Below, one piece after another: positions 17,470 to 26,352 of a stretch of DNA of 64,000 bases (position 1 is its first letter; each line of letters starts with the position of its first letter). Source of the stretch: Chryseobacterium gleum (GTDB lineage Bacteria; Bacteroidota; Bacteroidia; Flavobacteriales_D; Sanyastnellaceae); contig CAMCVP010000009.1 in the NCBI GenBank assembly GCA_945881835.1, positions 1-64,000 of the forward strand, read 5' to 3'. The translations under genes were made by a program, and so were the position numbers. The notes beneath the pieces are model-generated. The model was not told where the DNA came from. It did no database searches and saw only the letters and a program-made list of their open reading frames with translations.

Positions 17470-19824
17470 GTGAGTCAAAGAGATTTTTTAAGTGAGTTGA
17501 ACGACGCTCAGCGTGCAGCAGCTCGACACATTTCGGGTCCATTAATGGTCATTGCAGGAGCGGGCTCAGGTAAGACGCGTGTCTTAACGTATCGCATAGC
17601 GCACATGATTCAAAATGGAATTGATCCGTTCAGCATACTGTCGCTAACCTTTACCAACAAAGCAGCCAAAGAAATGAAAGAACGTATTGCGAATCTTATG
17701 GGAGAGGACAATGCGCGCAACATTTGGATGGGAACTTTCCACAGCGTCTTCGCACGTATTCTTCGGTCGGAAGCCGATCGCATTGGTTATCCGAGAAACT
17801 TCAGCATCTACGATTCTGCAGATAGCAAGAGTCTTATTAAAGATATTTTGAAGGAAATGTCGCTCGACGATAAGATCTACAAGCCAGGAATGGTCCAGAA
17901 TCGAATCTCTTCCTGCAAAAACAGTCTGATTAGCGCAGCTGATTACCCCGAACAAGTTGAATTGGTCTCAGACGATCACGCTGCAAAGCGTCCATTGATG
18001 GCCGAGGTATACAGAAAGTACGATCAACGATTGTTTCAATCAGGTGCTATGGATTTCGATGATTTACTTTTCAAAACGAATGTCTTGTTCAGAGATCACG
18101 CAGACGTGCTTCACCGCTACCAGCATAAGTTTCAATTCATCATGGTAGATGAGTATCAGGATACCAACTTCTCGCAATATCTCATTGTGAAGCAACTTGC
18201 TGCTGTTACTGAGAACTTGTGTGTAGTGGGCGACGATGCTCAAAGTATCTACGCATTCCGAGGAGCGAACATTCAAAATATTCTGAACTTCAGAAAAGAC
18301 TATCCCGATTATTCGTTGTACAAATTGGAGCAGAATTACCGTTCGACAAAAGTTATTGTTGAAGCTGCGAATTCTATCATAGGTAACAATAAAAATCAGA
18401 TTAAGAAGAATGTCTGGACAGCGAATGATGAAGGGAATAAGATCCGTCTTCATCAAGCACCAACAGACAATGAAGAGGGTATGTTCGTAGCGAACACCAT
18501 TTTCAAATTACAAAAGGAAGACGGAGGAACCTATCACGATTTTGCCATTCTTTATCGCACCAATGCACAGTCTCGTGCTATGGAGGAGGCCTTAAGGAAG
18601 TTGAATATTCCTTATAAAATTTATGGTGGATTAAGTTTCTACCAGCGCAAAGAGATTAAAGATTTGTTGGCTTATTTTCGATTAACCGCCAATCACAAAG
18701 ACGAAGAAGCGTTAAAGCGCGTGATCAATTACCCAGCGCGTGGAATTGGTAAAACAACACTTGAGAAATTAATTGTTGGTGCTTCCGAGCGTGAGATTAG
18801 CATTTGGGAAATGATTGCACGTTGCTTTGAAGTAGGTATTTCTGGAGGAACTGCCAATAAGCTGAATGAATTCGTAACCATGATTCAAAGCTTTGCTACC
18901 GAGCTAACCACCAAGCCGGCTTACGACTTGGGTATGCACATTGCGGCAGCATCTGGATTGTTGGTGGAAGTTAATGCAGACCGCACCCCTGAAGGCGTTG
19001 CCCGCGTGGAAAACATTCAAGAATTACTAGCGGGTTTGAAAGAGTTTTCCGAGAGAGAAACTGAAGATGGTTCTGTTCCTTCTCTCTCAGATTTCTTGAT
19101 CGATGTAGCATTGCTAACTGATACCGAAAGTTCCGATGTAGATGAAACGAAAAGCGTTTCACTCATGACCATTCACTCTGCAAAGGGACTCGAGTTTCCA
19201 AACGTGTTCATCGTTGGAATGGAAGAAAATCTCTTCCCTTCACAAATGTCCTTGAACGCACGAGAAGACCTCGAGGAAGAGCGAAGACTTTTCTACGTTG
19301 CGTTAACACGCGCCGAGAAAAGAGCCATTCTTTCCTACGCAAATTCACGATTCAAATGGGGGCAGTTTACGTATTGCGAACCTTCTCGTTTCATCGAAGA
19401 AATCGACGAGAAATTTTTAGAAACCACTTCAGGAAAGAAAACACCGCCCCAATCGAAGTCATTCGATTTCGGTGAAGAACGTGGTAAGTTCGGCGGAGGA
19501 ATTAACAGACTTCCATTGCAAGACAAACCAAAGTCTTCTTTCCCACCTTCTTCGCCAACACCTCCGCCAATGCCTCCGCAAATTGATACGAGTAAGTTGA
19601 AGAAAGTAGACATGAATGCGCCAGTTCCGCATCCGGCAGGAGATTGGGCCTTACCGCATGAAATTCAAGTAGGAGTTGAAGTTCAACATGAAAAATTCGG
19701 TAAAGGAAAGGTCATTAAAGTGGAAGGTGATAGCCCGAATGAAAAGGCTACCGTTTTCTTTCCTTCTGAAGGGCAAAAGCAGCTGTTGTTGAAATTCGCC
19801 AAACTGAAGATTGTAGGCGCTTAA
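17470..19824 (+). CDS. uvrD: UvrD/PcrA-type DNA helicase
   Basis: 784 aa SF1A 3'-5' helicase for nucleotide excision repair, mismatch repair and replication fork clearing. Starting at GTG 17470 the protein begins (V)SQRDFLSELNDAQRAAARHI, the usual UvrD start; an upstream in-frame TTG at 17401 would add 23 unconserved residues. Motifs: Walker A AGAGSGKT (Lys35), LTFTNKAAKEM, VDEYQDTN, VGDDAQSIYAFRGA, EQNYRS, the TIHSAKGLEF motif V and VALTRAEKRA motif VI. A Pro-rich linker (about 695-715) precedes a C-terminal Tudor-like segment VQHEKFGKGKVIKVEG, as in PcrA/UvrD. Flanked by a divergent regulator and the downstream DUF4290 gene. Confidence 0.95.
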   Translation: MSQRDFLSELNDAQRAAARHISGPLMVIAGAGSGKTRVLTYRIAHMIQNGIDPFSILSLTFTNKAAKEMKERIANLMGEDNARNIWMGTFHSVFARILRSEADRIGYPRNFSIYDSADSKSLIKDILKEMSLDDKIYKPGMVQNRISSCKNSLISAADYPEQVELVSDDHAAKRPLMAEVYRKYDQRLFQSGAMDFDDLLFKTNVLFRDHADVLHRYQHKFQFIMVDEYQDTNFSQYLIVKQLAAVTENLCVVGDDAQSIYAFRGANIQNILNFRKDYPDYSLYKLEQNYRSTKVIVEAANSIIGNNKNQIKKNVWTANDEGNKIRLHQAPTDNEEGMFVANTIFKLQKEDGGTYHDFAILYRTNAQSRAMEEALRKLNIPYKIYGGLSFYQRKEIKDLLAYFRLTANHKDEEALKRVINYPARGIGKTTLEKLIVGASEREISIWEMIARCFEVGISGGTANKLNEFVTMIQSFATELTTKPAYDLGMHIAAASGLLVEVNADRTPEGVARVENIQELLAGLKEFSERETEDGSVPSLSDFLIDVALLTDTESSDVDETKSVSLMTIHSAKGLEFPNVFIVGMEENLFPSQMSLNAREDLEEERRLFYVALTRAEKRAILSYANSRFKWGQFTYCEPSRFIEEIDEKFLETTSGKKTPPQSKSFDFGEERGKFGGGINRLPLQDKPKSSFPPSSPTPPPMPPQIDTSKLKKVDMNAPVPHPAGDWALPHEIQVGVEVQHEKFGKGKVIKVEGDSPNEKATVFFPSEGQKQLLLKFAKLKIVGA

Positions 19825-19832
19825 TTGTAGTG

Positions 19833-19840
19833 TATATTTG
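19833..19840 (+). promoter_or_regulatory. Promoter with -33 TTG and -7 TATATTTG, DUF4290 gene
   Basis: TATATTTG at 19833-19840 is preceded by TTG at 19811-19813 with 19 bp between. This is the best full match to the Bacteroidota housekeeping promoter that I found here. The ATG follows 22 nt later. Confidence 0.7.
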
Positions 19841-19862
19841 TTAGACATCATTTAAATTTATT

Positions 19863-20549
19863 ATGAATCCCCACCGCTTTCAGAAGCCAGATGTTGTTGT
19901 GCCGTTAGAGATGAATAGTGCGCGTCCTGAAATTACCTTACCGGAGTACGGAAGAAATATTCAGAAAATGGTTCAGTATGCTCTAACATTAGAAGACCGC
20001 GATGAGCGCGCGCGTTGTTGCAAAGCTATCATTTCAGTAATGGGACAATTATTCCCTTACTTACGTGATATGGAAGATTTCAATCACAAACTTTGGGATC
20101 ACTTGCATATCATGAGTGATTTTCGCTTAGATGTCGATTCTCCATATCCGAAGCCAGAGCCATCTCAATTTGCTGTTAAACCCGAGCGAATTTCTTATCC
20201 GCAAGGTCCAGTGAAGTTTGGTCACTACGGAAGATATGTAGAGAAGATGATTGACAAGTGCGTGGCCATGGAAGACGGTGAAGAGAAAATGAATTTCACG
20301 CGTTCTATTGCAACGCTCATGAAACAAAATGCTTTGAATTGGAATCGTGCGACGATCACAGATGATGTGATTTTGGAAGATTTGAAGTACTTGAGCTCTG
20401 CGAAATTATCCGTTGACAATATTCAAGAGATTCACGCTGTAAAGACCATTCAAGGTTCGAAGTATAATGACTTTGTTGAAGACAGTTACCGCAACAACAA
20501 GAAGCGTAACAACAACAGTAAGAAGAAGAAATTCAAGAAGAAATATTAA
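19863..20549 (+). CDS. DUF4290 family protein
   Basis: 228 aa, soluble, with no signal peptide. The sequence (PEYGRNIQKMVQYALTLEDR, then RCCKAIISVMGQLFPYLRD and a second GRYVEKMIDK repeat near 120-150) matches the DUF4290 family, which is confined mostly to Bacteroidota and has no known function. The two similar halves suggest an internal helical repeat. The last 25 residues are a Lys/Asn-rich tail (KKRNNNSKKKKFKKKY) likely to bind nucleic acid or other acidic partners. It has its own promoter and probably leads the unit HupE-like, yidD, lipoprotein, hemB. Confidence 0.88.
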   Translation: MNPHRFQKPDVVVPLEMNSARPEITLPEYGRNIQKMVQYALTLEDRDERARCCKAIISVMGQLFPYLRDMEDFNHKLWDHLHIMSDFRLDVDSPYPKPEPSQFAVKPERISYPQGPVKFGHYGRYVEKMIDKCVAMEDGEEKMNFTRSIATLMKQNALNWNRATITDDVILEDLKYLSSAKLSVDNIQEIHAVKTIQGSKYNDFVEDSYRNNKKRNNNSKKKKFKKKY

Positions 20550-20563
20550 GTGGTGTATTTTTC

Positions 20564-21142
20564 ATGACGCTTCTCGAGGACATACAGCACGGAATATTTC
20601 ATATCATTGACGAAGGTGCCATTGATCACATCTTGTTTTTATGGGTGCTCGCTATTGGACTCACCTTTAACGATCGCCGCATGCTCTTGTGGTCGATTAC
20701 TGGATTCACATTAGGACATGCATTTGCCGCATTTGCTGTCGTTTTTAGGTTGCCAATGCTGTCAATGGAGTGGGTAGAGTTTGCGATTCCGCTCACCATT
20801 GTTGCTCGTGGGGTTCAACGCTTGATCTCTCCAACCGAGACAACAACCTTTCCTTGGAAGACTATTCTTGTTATTTCCTTGTTCGGATTCATTCATGGTT
20901 CTGCGATATCAACAGAATTGAAGATGACTTTAATGAAAGGAGATAATTTAGCCGGGAAGTTAATCGGATTTAATATCGGTGTAGAGTTGGGGCAGCTGCT
21001 TTGCATTTCAGGAATACTCTTGATTTCAATTACTTTGAATCGTCTTTTGCGCATTCATGCAAATATGGTTACCCGAATCTTATTGGTTCCTGCAATTATT
21101 TATGCAATTTTCTTAGCCGTTATTAATTTTCCTTTGAACTAA
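20564..21142 (+). CDS. HupE/UreJ-like membrane protein
   Basis: 192 aa with about six hydrophobic segments. The conserved parts HIIDEGAIDHILFLWVLA, FTLGHAFA and FGFIHGSAI fit the HupE/UreJ_2 family, whose better-known members are nickel or cobalt permeases beside hydrogenase and urease genes. His-rich membrane motifs (GHAF, FIHG) are present. No hydrogenase, urease or nickel enzyme lies nearby, so the substrate is unclear. The start ATG lies 14 bp after the DUF4290 stop. Confidence 0.75.
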   Translation: MTLLEDIQHGIFHIIDEGAIDHILFLWVLAIGLTFNDRRMLLWSITGFTLGHAFAAFAVVFRLPMLSMEWVEFAIPLTIVARGVQRLISPTETTTFPWKTILVISLFGFIHGSAISTELKMTLMKGDNLAGKLIGFNIGVELGQLLCISGILLISITLNRLLRIHANMVTRILLVPAIIYAIFLAVINFPLN

Positions 21143-21154
21143 ATACGAGTAAAT

Positions 21155-21409
21155 TTGTCTAGATTCTTGAAATGGCTTTTCATCTTGCCTATTCGATTTT
21201 ATCAGGGGTTCATTTCTCCTTGGTTAGGATCGAATTGCAGATACCAGCCGACCTGCAGCGCTTATGCTGTTGAGGCCATTCAAGAGTGGGGCGTTCTTAA
21301 GGGAATTTACATGGGAGGAAAACGAATTTTAAGTTGTCATCCTTGGGGAAAAAGTGGCTACGATCCGGTGCCAAAAAATCCGGAATTGAACAAGAAAATT
21401 AAACAGTGA
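21155..21409 (+). CDS. yidD: Membrane protein insertion efficiency factor YidD
   Basis: 84 aa, amphipathic inner-membrane-associated protein that assists YidC-dependent insertion. The family core is intact: [50 protein letters not shown] and GYDPVP. The start seems to be TTG at 21155, with another TTG at 21167; no ATG in frame fits. The start overlaps a TAAATTTG sequence (21150-21157) that matches the -7 consensus by chance or serves downstream genes. YidC and RnpA, its common neighbours elsewhere, are not here. Confidence 0.93.
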   Translation: MSRFLKWLFILPIRFYQGFISPWLGSNCRYQPTCSAYAVEAIQEWGVLKGIYMGGKRILSCHPWGKSGYDPVPKNPELNKKIKQ

Positions 21410-21412
21410 ATT

Positions 21413-21850
21413 ATGAAAAAGTTAGGAGTGGTTTTAGGAGTGTTTTTAGCAGTGAGCATTGTAGCATGTTTCGATTCTGAAACTGAAATTTTAAAGCAAG
21501 CGCGCACTACACAACAGGGTGTTTTGTCGAAGCAAAATGCATTGGTTGCAGATTTAGATAAAGAAATTGCTTCAGCAGAGAAAGAGATTTCTACATTGAC
21601 TCAAAACCCATTGGACAGCGCAGGAGTTATTCGTGTGAATGAATTGTCTGAACGCGTTTCTATGATTAACACGTTGAAAGACGAAGTGGTAAACTACAAA
21701 TTAAACTTGAAAGAAATTCCAGAGGGCGCTGCTATTAAAGACGACGCTTTTTTCAAGGAAATGAAAGACGAGCAAGTGTTGAAATTGGCGAAGGAACAAG
21801 ATTCGTTGTTCAATATCTTGAAGTCTCAAGTTGAATCTGAATTGTTATAA
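21413..21850 (+). CDS. Small coiled-coil lipoprotein, function unknown
   Basis: 145 aa. The N-terminal hydrophobic segment ends in SIVAC, with Cys19 as likely lipidation site. The mature part is rich in Glu, Lys, Leu and Ala and predicted by eye to be mostly helical coiled coil (about 25-140), without recognizable catalytic motifs. It starts 3 bp after yidD, and its stop overlaps the hemB start (TAATG), so it is co-transcribed and probably translationally coupled with hemB. Confidence 0.8.
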   Translation: MKKLGVVLGVFLAVSIVACFDSETEILKQARTTQQGVLSKQNALVADLDKEIASAEKEISTLTQNPLDSAGVIRVNELSERVSMINTLKDEVVNYKLNLKEIPEGAAIKDDAFFKEMKDEQVLKLAKEQDSLFNILKSQVESELL

Positions 21851-22827
21851 TGCGCATTCGTCCAAGAAGAAATAGAGCAAACGCTGCCGTTCGCGGAATG
21901 GTTCGCGAAACGAGGTTGTCTCTCGAGCAATTGGTATATCCGCTTTTTTTGTTGGAAGACAAACAGGCGGTGCAGCCGATTTTGAGCATGCCTGGAATTT
22001 CTAGATTTGGTTTGGAAAAGTTAATGGTGGAAGTAGAAGAGTGCATGAATGCAGGCGTAACAAATTTCATTTTGTTTCCTGCTGTGGATGAGAAATACAA
22101 AGACAAATACGCCACGTATTCTTTGGATGCTTCAAACTTTTATCTGACTGCTATTCGTGAGTTGAAGAAGCGCTTTCCAGAGGCGGTATTTATTTCAGAT
22201 GTGGCAATGGATCCGTACAGTTCAGACGGGCACGACGGTTTGGTGATTGATGGAAAGATCGTTAACGACGAGACGCTTCCAATTTTATCTGCCATGGCTT
22301 TGGCTCAGGCTGAAGCGGGATTTGATATAATAGGTCCGAGCGATATGATGGACGGAAGAGTAGGAGAGATACGTGACACGTTAGACGATCACGGTTTTGT
22401 GAATGTGGGTATCATGTCTTACACGGCGAAGTATGCCAGTGCTTTTTACGGACCGTTCCGCGAGGCATTGGATAGCGCACCAAAGAGCGGTGATAAGAAG
22501 ACGTATCAAATGGATTACGCCAATAGAAATGAGGCCTTGCGTGAGGCGGACTTGGATGAAGAGGAAGGAGCAGATTTTTTAATGGTGAAGCCGGCCTTGT
22601 GCTATTTAGATGTGATTCGCGATTTGAGTAATTATTCTTCCTTACCTATCGCCGCATACAACGTAAGCGGCGAGTACGCTATGCTTAAGGCAGCTGCTGA
22701 AAGAGGTTGGATTGATTACAACAAGGCCATGCCTGAAATGCTTACAAGCATAGCACGTTCTGGCGCAAGTGTTATTCTAACTTATTTCGCCAAAGAATAT
22801 GCTCAAAAATTTCATTCTAAGTTTTAG
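21850..22827 (+). CDS. hemB: Porphobilinogen synthase (delta-aminolevulinic acid dehydratase)
   Basis: 325 aa enzyme that condenses two 5-aminolevulinate molecules to porphobilinogen in haem synthesis. The two Schiff-base lysines are Lys194 (SYTAKYASAFYGPFR) and Lys247 (FLMVKPALCYLD). The metal segment reads DVAMDPYSSDGHDG, without the three cysteines of zinc-dependent forms, so this is the magnesium-type enzyme. Its 3' end overlaps the next gene by 29 bp. Confidence 0.97.
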   Translation: MRIRPRRNRANAAVRGMVRETRLSLEQLVYPLFLLEDKQAVQPILSMPGISRFGLEKLMVEVEECMNAGVTNFILFPAVDEKYKDKYATYSLDASNFYLTAIRELKKRFPEAVFISDVAMDPYSSDGHDGLVIDGKIVNDETLPILSAMALAQAEAGFDIIGPSDMMDGRVGEIRDTLDDHGFVNVGIMSYTAKYASAFYGPFREALDSAPKSGDKKTYQMDYANRNEALREADLDEEEGADFLMVKPALCYLDVIRDLSNYSSLPIAAYNVSGEYAMLKAAAERGWIDYNKAMPEMLTSIARSGASVILTYFAKEYAQKFHSKF

Positions 22828-24100
22828 TTGTTTTCTAGTAATCAGTGCGAATGCACAAAGTGATTACAAGAACATAGAACTCGTTTCTTCTAAGGGAAGA
22901 TTTTCTTCCTTCAATCCATGTGAACCAAGCATTGCAATTGACCCAACCAATCCGAAAAGAATGGTTGCTGGCTCTATCTTGAATAATGTTTACAAAAGTT
23001 GCGACGGCGGAATTACATGGGATCATGATTTGATGAAATCATCTCATGGTGTATATGGCGATCCAACTATTGTTGCATCACCAACTGGCGACTTCTACTA
23101 TCTGCATCTCGGAGATCCCGGAGATGGTGGTTACAGCAGTTCGCGATGGCTCGAGTCTATTGTGATTCAGGAATTAAATGAAAAGAAATTTTCTTGCAAG
23201 AAAAATTGTTGGTCAGACGGTATTGCTATTGGTACGAACGCGCCGAAAGATCAAGACAAGCAATGGGCAACCACTTCGAAAGACGGAAGTGAAATTTTTG
23301 TTACTTGGACCGAGTTTGATAAATACGATAGCAAGGAACCGAATGATCATTCGAGAATTCTTTTTTCAAAAGGAAAAAAAGGTGGGTCTAGTTTTTCGAA
23401 GCCCATTGCAATAAGCGATATTGAAGGTGGATGCATCGATGACGACAACACTACGGAAGGTGCAGTTCCCGCAGCGGGATTGAACAACGAAGTCTATGTG
23501 GCTTGGGCACATCGCGAATTTATCTATTTCAATAAATCCATTGATGGCGGAACAACGTGGATGCCGAAATCAAAAGTGATCATGGCAATTCCGGGTGGAT
23601 GGAATCAAGACATTCCAGGTGTTTATCGCGCCAATGGAATGCCAATCTTACTGAGTGATTTAAGCAATGGACCGAACAGAGGAACTCTCTATTTGTGTTG
23701 GAGCGATGAACGCAACGGCGACGTGGATGTTTTTGTTTCATCGTCATCGGATGGAGGAGACCACTGGACTGAAGCTGTTCGCGTAAACAACGACGATACG
23801 CATGCGCATCAGTTTTTTCCGTGGATGACGGTTGATGTAGTTACTGGAAATTTGTATGCCGTGTTTTACGACAGAAGAAATTACACAGATTATAACACCG
23901 ATGTTTATTTGGCGTCTTCCAATGATGGCGGAAAGACTTGGACCAACGAACGCATTAGCGAAAAGCCCTTCATGTCGAACGCAAGTGTATTTCTTGGAGA
24001 TTACAACAACATCTCTGCTGTGAATGGTGTTGTTCGTCCGATATGGACGCGCATCGACAACTTCGGCACGTCTGTGTGGATAGCGTTGATTCAGAAGTAA
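22799..24100 (+). CDS. Secreted Asp-box (BNR/sialidase-like) beta-propeller protein
   Basis: 433 aa. The signal peptide MLKNFILSFSCFLVISANA/Q overlaps the 3' end of hemB by 29 bp. The rest is beta-rich with at least four Asp-box motifs of the form S.DGG.TW (e.g. KSCDGGITWD, KSIDGGTTWM, SSSDGGDHWT, SSNDGGKTWT), which mark a sialidase-type propeller. The catalytic Arg triad and Tyr/Glu pair of sialidases are not evident, so glycosidase activity should not be assumed. No T9SS sorting domain is visible at the C-terminus (VWIALIQK). Convergent asnS lies 9 bp away. Confidence 0.82.
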   Translation: MLKNFILSFSCFLVISANAQSDYKNIELVSSKGRFSSFNPCEPSIAIDPTNPKRMVAGSILNNVYKSCDGGITWDHDLMKSSHGVYGDPTIVASPTGDFYYLHLGDPGDGGYSSSRWLESIVIQELNEKKFSCKKNCWSDGIAIGTNAPKDQDKQWATTSKDGSEIFVTWTEFDKYDSKEPNDHSRILFSKGKKGGSSFSKPIAISDIEGGCIDDDNTTEGAVPAAGLNNEVYVAWAHREFIYFNKSIDGGTTWMPKSKVIMAIPGGWNQDIPGVYRANGMPILLSDLSNGPNRGTLYLCWSDERNGDVDVFVSSSSDGGDHWTEAVRVNNDDTHAHQFFPWMTVDVVTGNLYAVFYDRRNYTDYNTDVYLASSNDGGKTWTNERISEKPFMSNASVFLGDYNNISAVNGVVRPIWTRIDNFGTSVWIALIQK

Positions 24101-24109
24101 AATTTCAAT

Positions 24110-25531
24110 TTAGAATTCAGCGTTCTTCGGAGTGCGTGGGAATGGAATAACATCGCGAATGTTAGTCATGCCCGTTACGTACATCACCAATCTTTCAAAG
24201 CCCAATCCGAATCCGGCGTGCTGACATGTTCCGAACTTACGTGTTTCCAAATACCACCACATACTTTCTTCTGGAATGTTGAACTGCTTACATTTTTCAA
24301 GGAGCACATCGTAGCGTTCTTCACGCTGACTTCCACCTATAATTTCACCAATACCGGGAACCAAAATATCCATAGCAGCTACGGTTTTTTGGTCTTCATT
24401 CAAACGCATGTAAAACGCCTTAATTGCAGCAGGGTAGTTGGTTAGCACAACAGGCTTTTGGAAATGCTTTTCAACCAAATATCTTTCATGTTCACTTTGA
24501 AGATCAATTCCCCATTCAATTGGGTATTTGAATTTCTTCTTTTTGTAGTGACTTGAATTCAAGAGAATGTCTATTGCTTCCGTGTAGGTGATGCGCTCGA
24601 AGGTGTTGTTCGCAACGAACTCGAGGCGCTCGATAAGTGGCGCGGTTTGACGCTCCTCTGTTGGCTTCTGTTTGTCTTCTGTTGCTTCGCGTTCTTGAAG
24701 GAAAAGCAAATCTTCTTTTCCGTTTTCCAAAACATAGCGAATGCAATACTTCAAAAAGTCTTCAGCTAAATCGGCGTTAGCCGCAAGGTCGTTGAACGCA
24801 ACTTCAGGTTCAATCATCCAGAACTCTGCAAGGTGTCTGCTTGTGTTGCTGTTTTCTGCACGGAACGTTGGTCCGAAGGTGTATACTTTTCCAAGTGCCA
24901 GCGCAGCCAATTCTGCTTCAAGTTGTCCGCTTACCGTAAGGTGCGTGTGCTTTCCGAAGAAGTCTTCTCCGAAATCTATTGTTCCGTCTTCTTTACGTGG
25001 TGGGTTTTCTAGGTCGAAGTTGGAAACCGTAAACATTTCTCCAGCGCCTTCGGCATCGCTTCCGGTAATGATTGGAGCGTGAATGTTTACGAATCCGTTT
25101 TGATTGAAATAATTGTGTATCGCGAAAGACAATTGATGACGAAGTCTGAACACCGCGCTGAACGTAGACGTGCGGAAGCGCAAGTGCGCTTTTTCACGAA
25201 GGAATTCCAACGAATGTTTTTTCATTTGAATAGGAAATTCCATCGGATTGCTTTCGCCCAAAACTTCAACTTTAGAAGCGGTAAGCTCTATCGCTTGTCC
25301 TTTTCCTAAACTCTCAGTAAGCGTTCCATGAACGGAAATACAAGCACCTGTGTGAATGCGCTTGCTGTCTTCTTCCGAAAGAGAATCGGCATTCACAACC
25401 ACTTGCAAATTTGAAATGCAAGAACCGTCGTTTAAAGCAATGAATTGCTCGTTACGAAAAGTGCGCACCCAACCGTTGAGTTGAATGGTTGTTCCTATTG
25501 GAAGTGACGAAATTATTTCTTTGATGTTCAT
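24110..25531 (-). CDS. asnS: Asparagine--tRNA ligase
   Basis: 473 aa class II aminoacyl-tRNA synthetase. An N-terminal OB-fold anticodon-binding domain (about 1-110, starting IQLNGWVRTFRN) is followed by the catalytic core. Motif 2 is FRAENSNTSRHLAEFWMIEPE-like, and motif 3 is GLGFERLVMYVTGMTNIRDV then IPFPRTP, the Asn-type ending rather than Asp. An insertion rich in Glu, Thr and Lys (about 255-275) is Bacteroidota-like. The ATG lies 17 nt after a TATATTTG box. Confidence 0.97.
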   Translation of the reverse strand: MNIKEIISSLPIGTTIQLNGWVRTFRNEQFIALNDGSCISNLQVVVNADSLSEEDSKRIHTGACISVHGTLTESLGKGQAIELTASKVEVLGESNPMEFPIQMKKHSLEFLREKAHLRFRTSTFSAVFRLRHQLSFAIHNYFNQNGFVNIHAPIITGSDAEGAGEMFTVSNFDLENPPRKEDGTIDFGEDFFGKHTHLTVSGQLEAELAALALGKVYTFGPTFRAENSNTSRHLAEFWMIEPEVAFNDLAANADLAEDFLKYCIRYVLENGKEDLLFLQEREATEDKQKPTEERQTAPLIERLEFVANNTFERITYTEAIDILLNSSHYKKKKFKYPIEWGIDLQSEHERYLVEKHFQKPVVLTNYPAAIKAFYMRLNEDQKTVAAMDILVPGIGEIIGGSQREERYDVLLEKCKQFNIPEESMWWYLETRKFGTCQHAGFGLGFERLVMYVTGMTNIRDVIPFPRTPKNAEF

Positions 25532-25548
25532 GGTGAAAAAATGAGTGG

Positions 25549-25556
25549 CAAATATA
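25549..25556 (-). promoter_or_regulatory. -7 box TATATTTG, asnS
   Basis: Exact TAnnTTTG match on the minus strand, 17 nt upstream of the asnS ATG. Confidence 0.6.
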
Positions 25557-25568
25557 CGCCACGAGGGG

Positions 25569-26255
25569 TTATACTTGGGCTAGATCGCTTTCAACAATTC
25601 CGTCGCGCATGCGAACGACGCGTTTCGCGCGAAGCGCAATGTCTTCTTCGTGTGTTACAAGAACGATAGTGTTTCCGGCTTGATGAATAATGTCGAAGAG
25701 CTGCATGATTTCTTCGCTGGTCTTGGTGTCGAGGTTCCCTGTGGGTTCATCGGCTAAGATAATGGAAGGGTGATTCACAAGCGCTCTTGCTACAGCAACG
25801 CGCTGGCGCTGTCCGCCCGAAAGTTCATTCGGCTTGTGCGTGATGCGATTTCCGAGACCTACTTGCTCCAAAACTTCTTTGGCTTTTTTCAAGCGCTCGG
25901 CTTCAGGCATACCCGCGTATACTAGAGGCAGAGCCACATTCTGAAGAGCGGTTAATCTCGGAAGGAGGTTAAAAGTTTGAAAGACGAAACCAATTTCTTT
26001 GTTTCGAATGGCTGCCAATTCTGAATCTGAAAGTTGAGCAACATTTGGTCCGTTCAGAAAATATTCTCCGGATGTTGGTGTGTCTAGGCATCCTATGATA
26101 TTCATGAGCGTAGATTTTCCTGAACCTGAAGGGCCCATTAATGCTACGTATTCATTTTTTTGAATGGTTAGATTAATGCCATTCAAGGCGCGCACGGTCT
26201 CTTCACCAATGGTGTAGAACCTGGTTAGGTTTTCAATTCTAATGACTTCGTGCAT
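25569..26255 (-). CDS. ABC transporter ATP-binding protein, LolD/MacB type
   Basis: 228 aa ATPase of the lipoprotein-release/macrolide-export subfamily. Walker [10 protein letters not shown] at 41-49, Q-loop [14 protein letters not shown], signature [15 protein letters not shown], Walker [13 protein letters not shown] and switch His in LVTHEED. The subfamily partners with FtsX-like permeases, but no permease gene is adjacent, so it works with one encoded elsewhere. A TAGTTTTG box ends only 4 nt before the ATG. Confidence 0.93.
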   Translation of the reverse strand: MHEVIRIENLTRFYTIGEETVRALNGINLTIQKNEYVALMGPSGSGKSTLMNIIGCLDTPTSGEYFLNGPNVAQLSDSELAAIRNKEIGFVFQTFNLLPRLTALQNVALPLVYAGMPEAERLKKAKEVLEQVGLGNRITHKPNELSGGQRQRVAVARALVNHPSIILADEPTGNLDTKTSEEIMQLFDIIHQAGNTIVLVTHEEDIALRAKRVVRMRDGIVESDLAQV

Positions 26256-26259
26256 GCGG

Positions 26260-26267
26260 CAAAACTA
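26260..26267 (-). promoter_or_regulatory. -7 box TAGTTTTG, ABC ATPase gene
   Basis: Exact TAnnTTTG match on the minus strand with four bases (CCGC) before the ATG at 26255, implying a leaderless message. It lies back to back with the + strand box at 26280-26287, 12 bp away. Confidence 0.6.
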
Positions 26268-26279
26268 ACTCGGATTTGT

Positions 26280-26287
26280 TATATTTG
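26280..26287 (+). promoter_or_regulatory. -7 box TATATTTG, first choice-of-anchor L gene
   Basis: Exact TAnnTTTG match; the ATG at 26353 follows after 65 nt, the longest leader noted here. The leader has no obvious hairpin. Confidence 0.5.
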
Positions 26288-26352
26288 AAGAATAAACCTA
26301 CCCAGGCAACTTTGGGGTTCCCGATGTTGTCATTTTGGAAGAACCTTTTCGA

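Noticed and set aside
21150-21157. TAAATTTG as the yidD promoter
   Set aside because: It overlaps the TTG start codon, so a transcript from it would lack that start; it may be chance.
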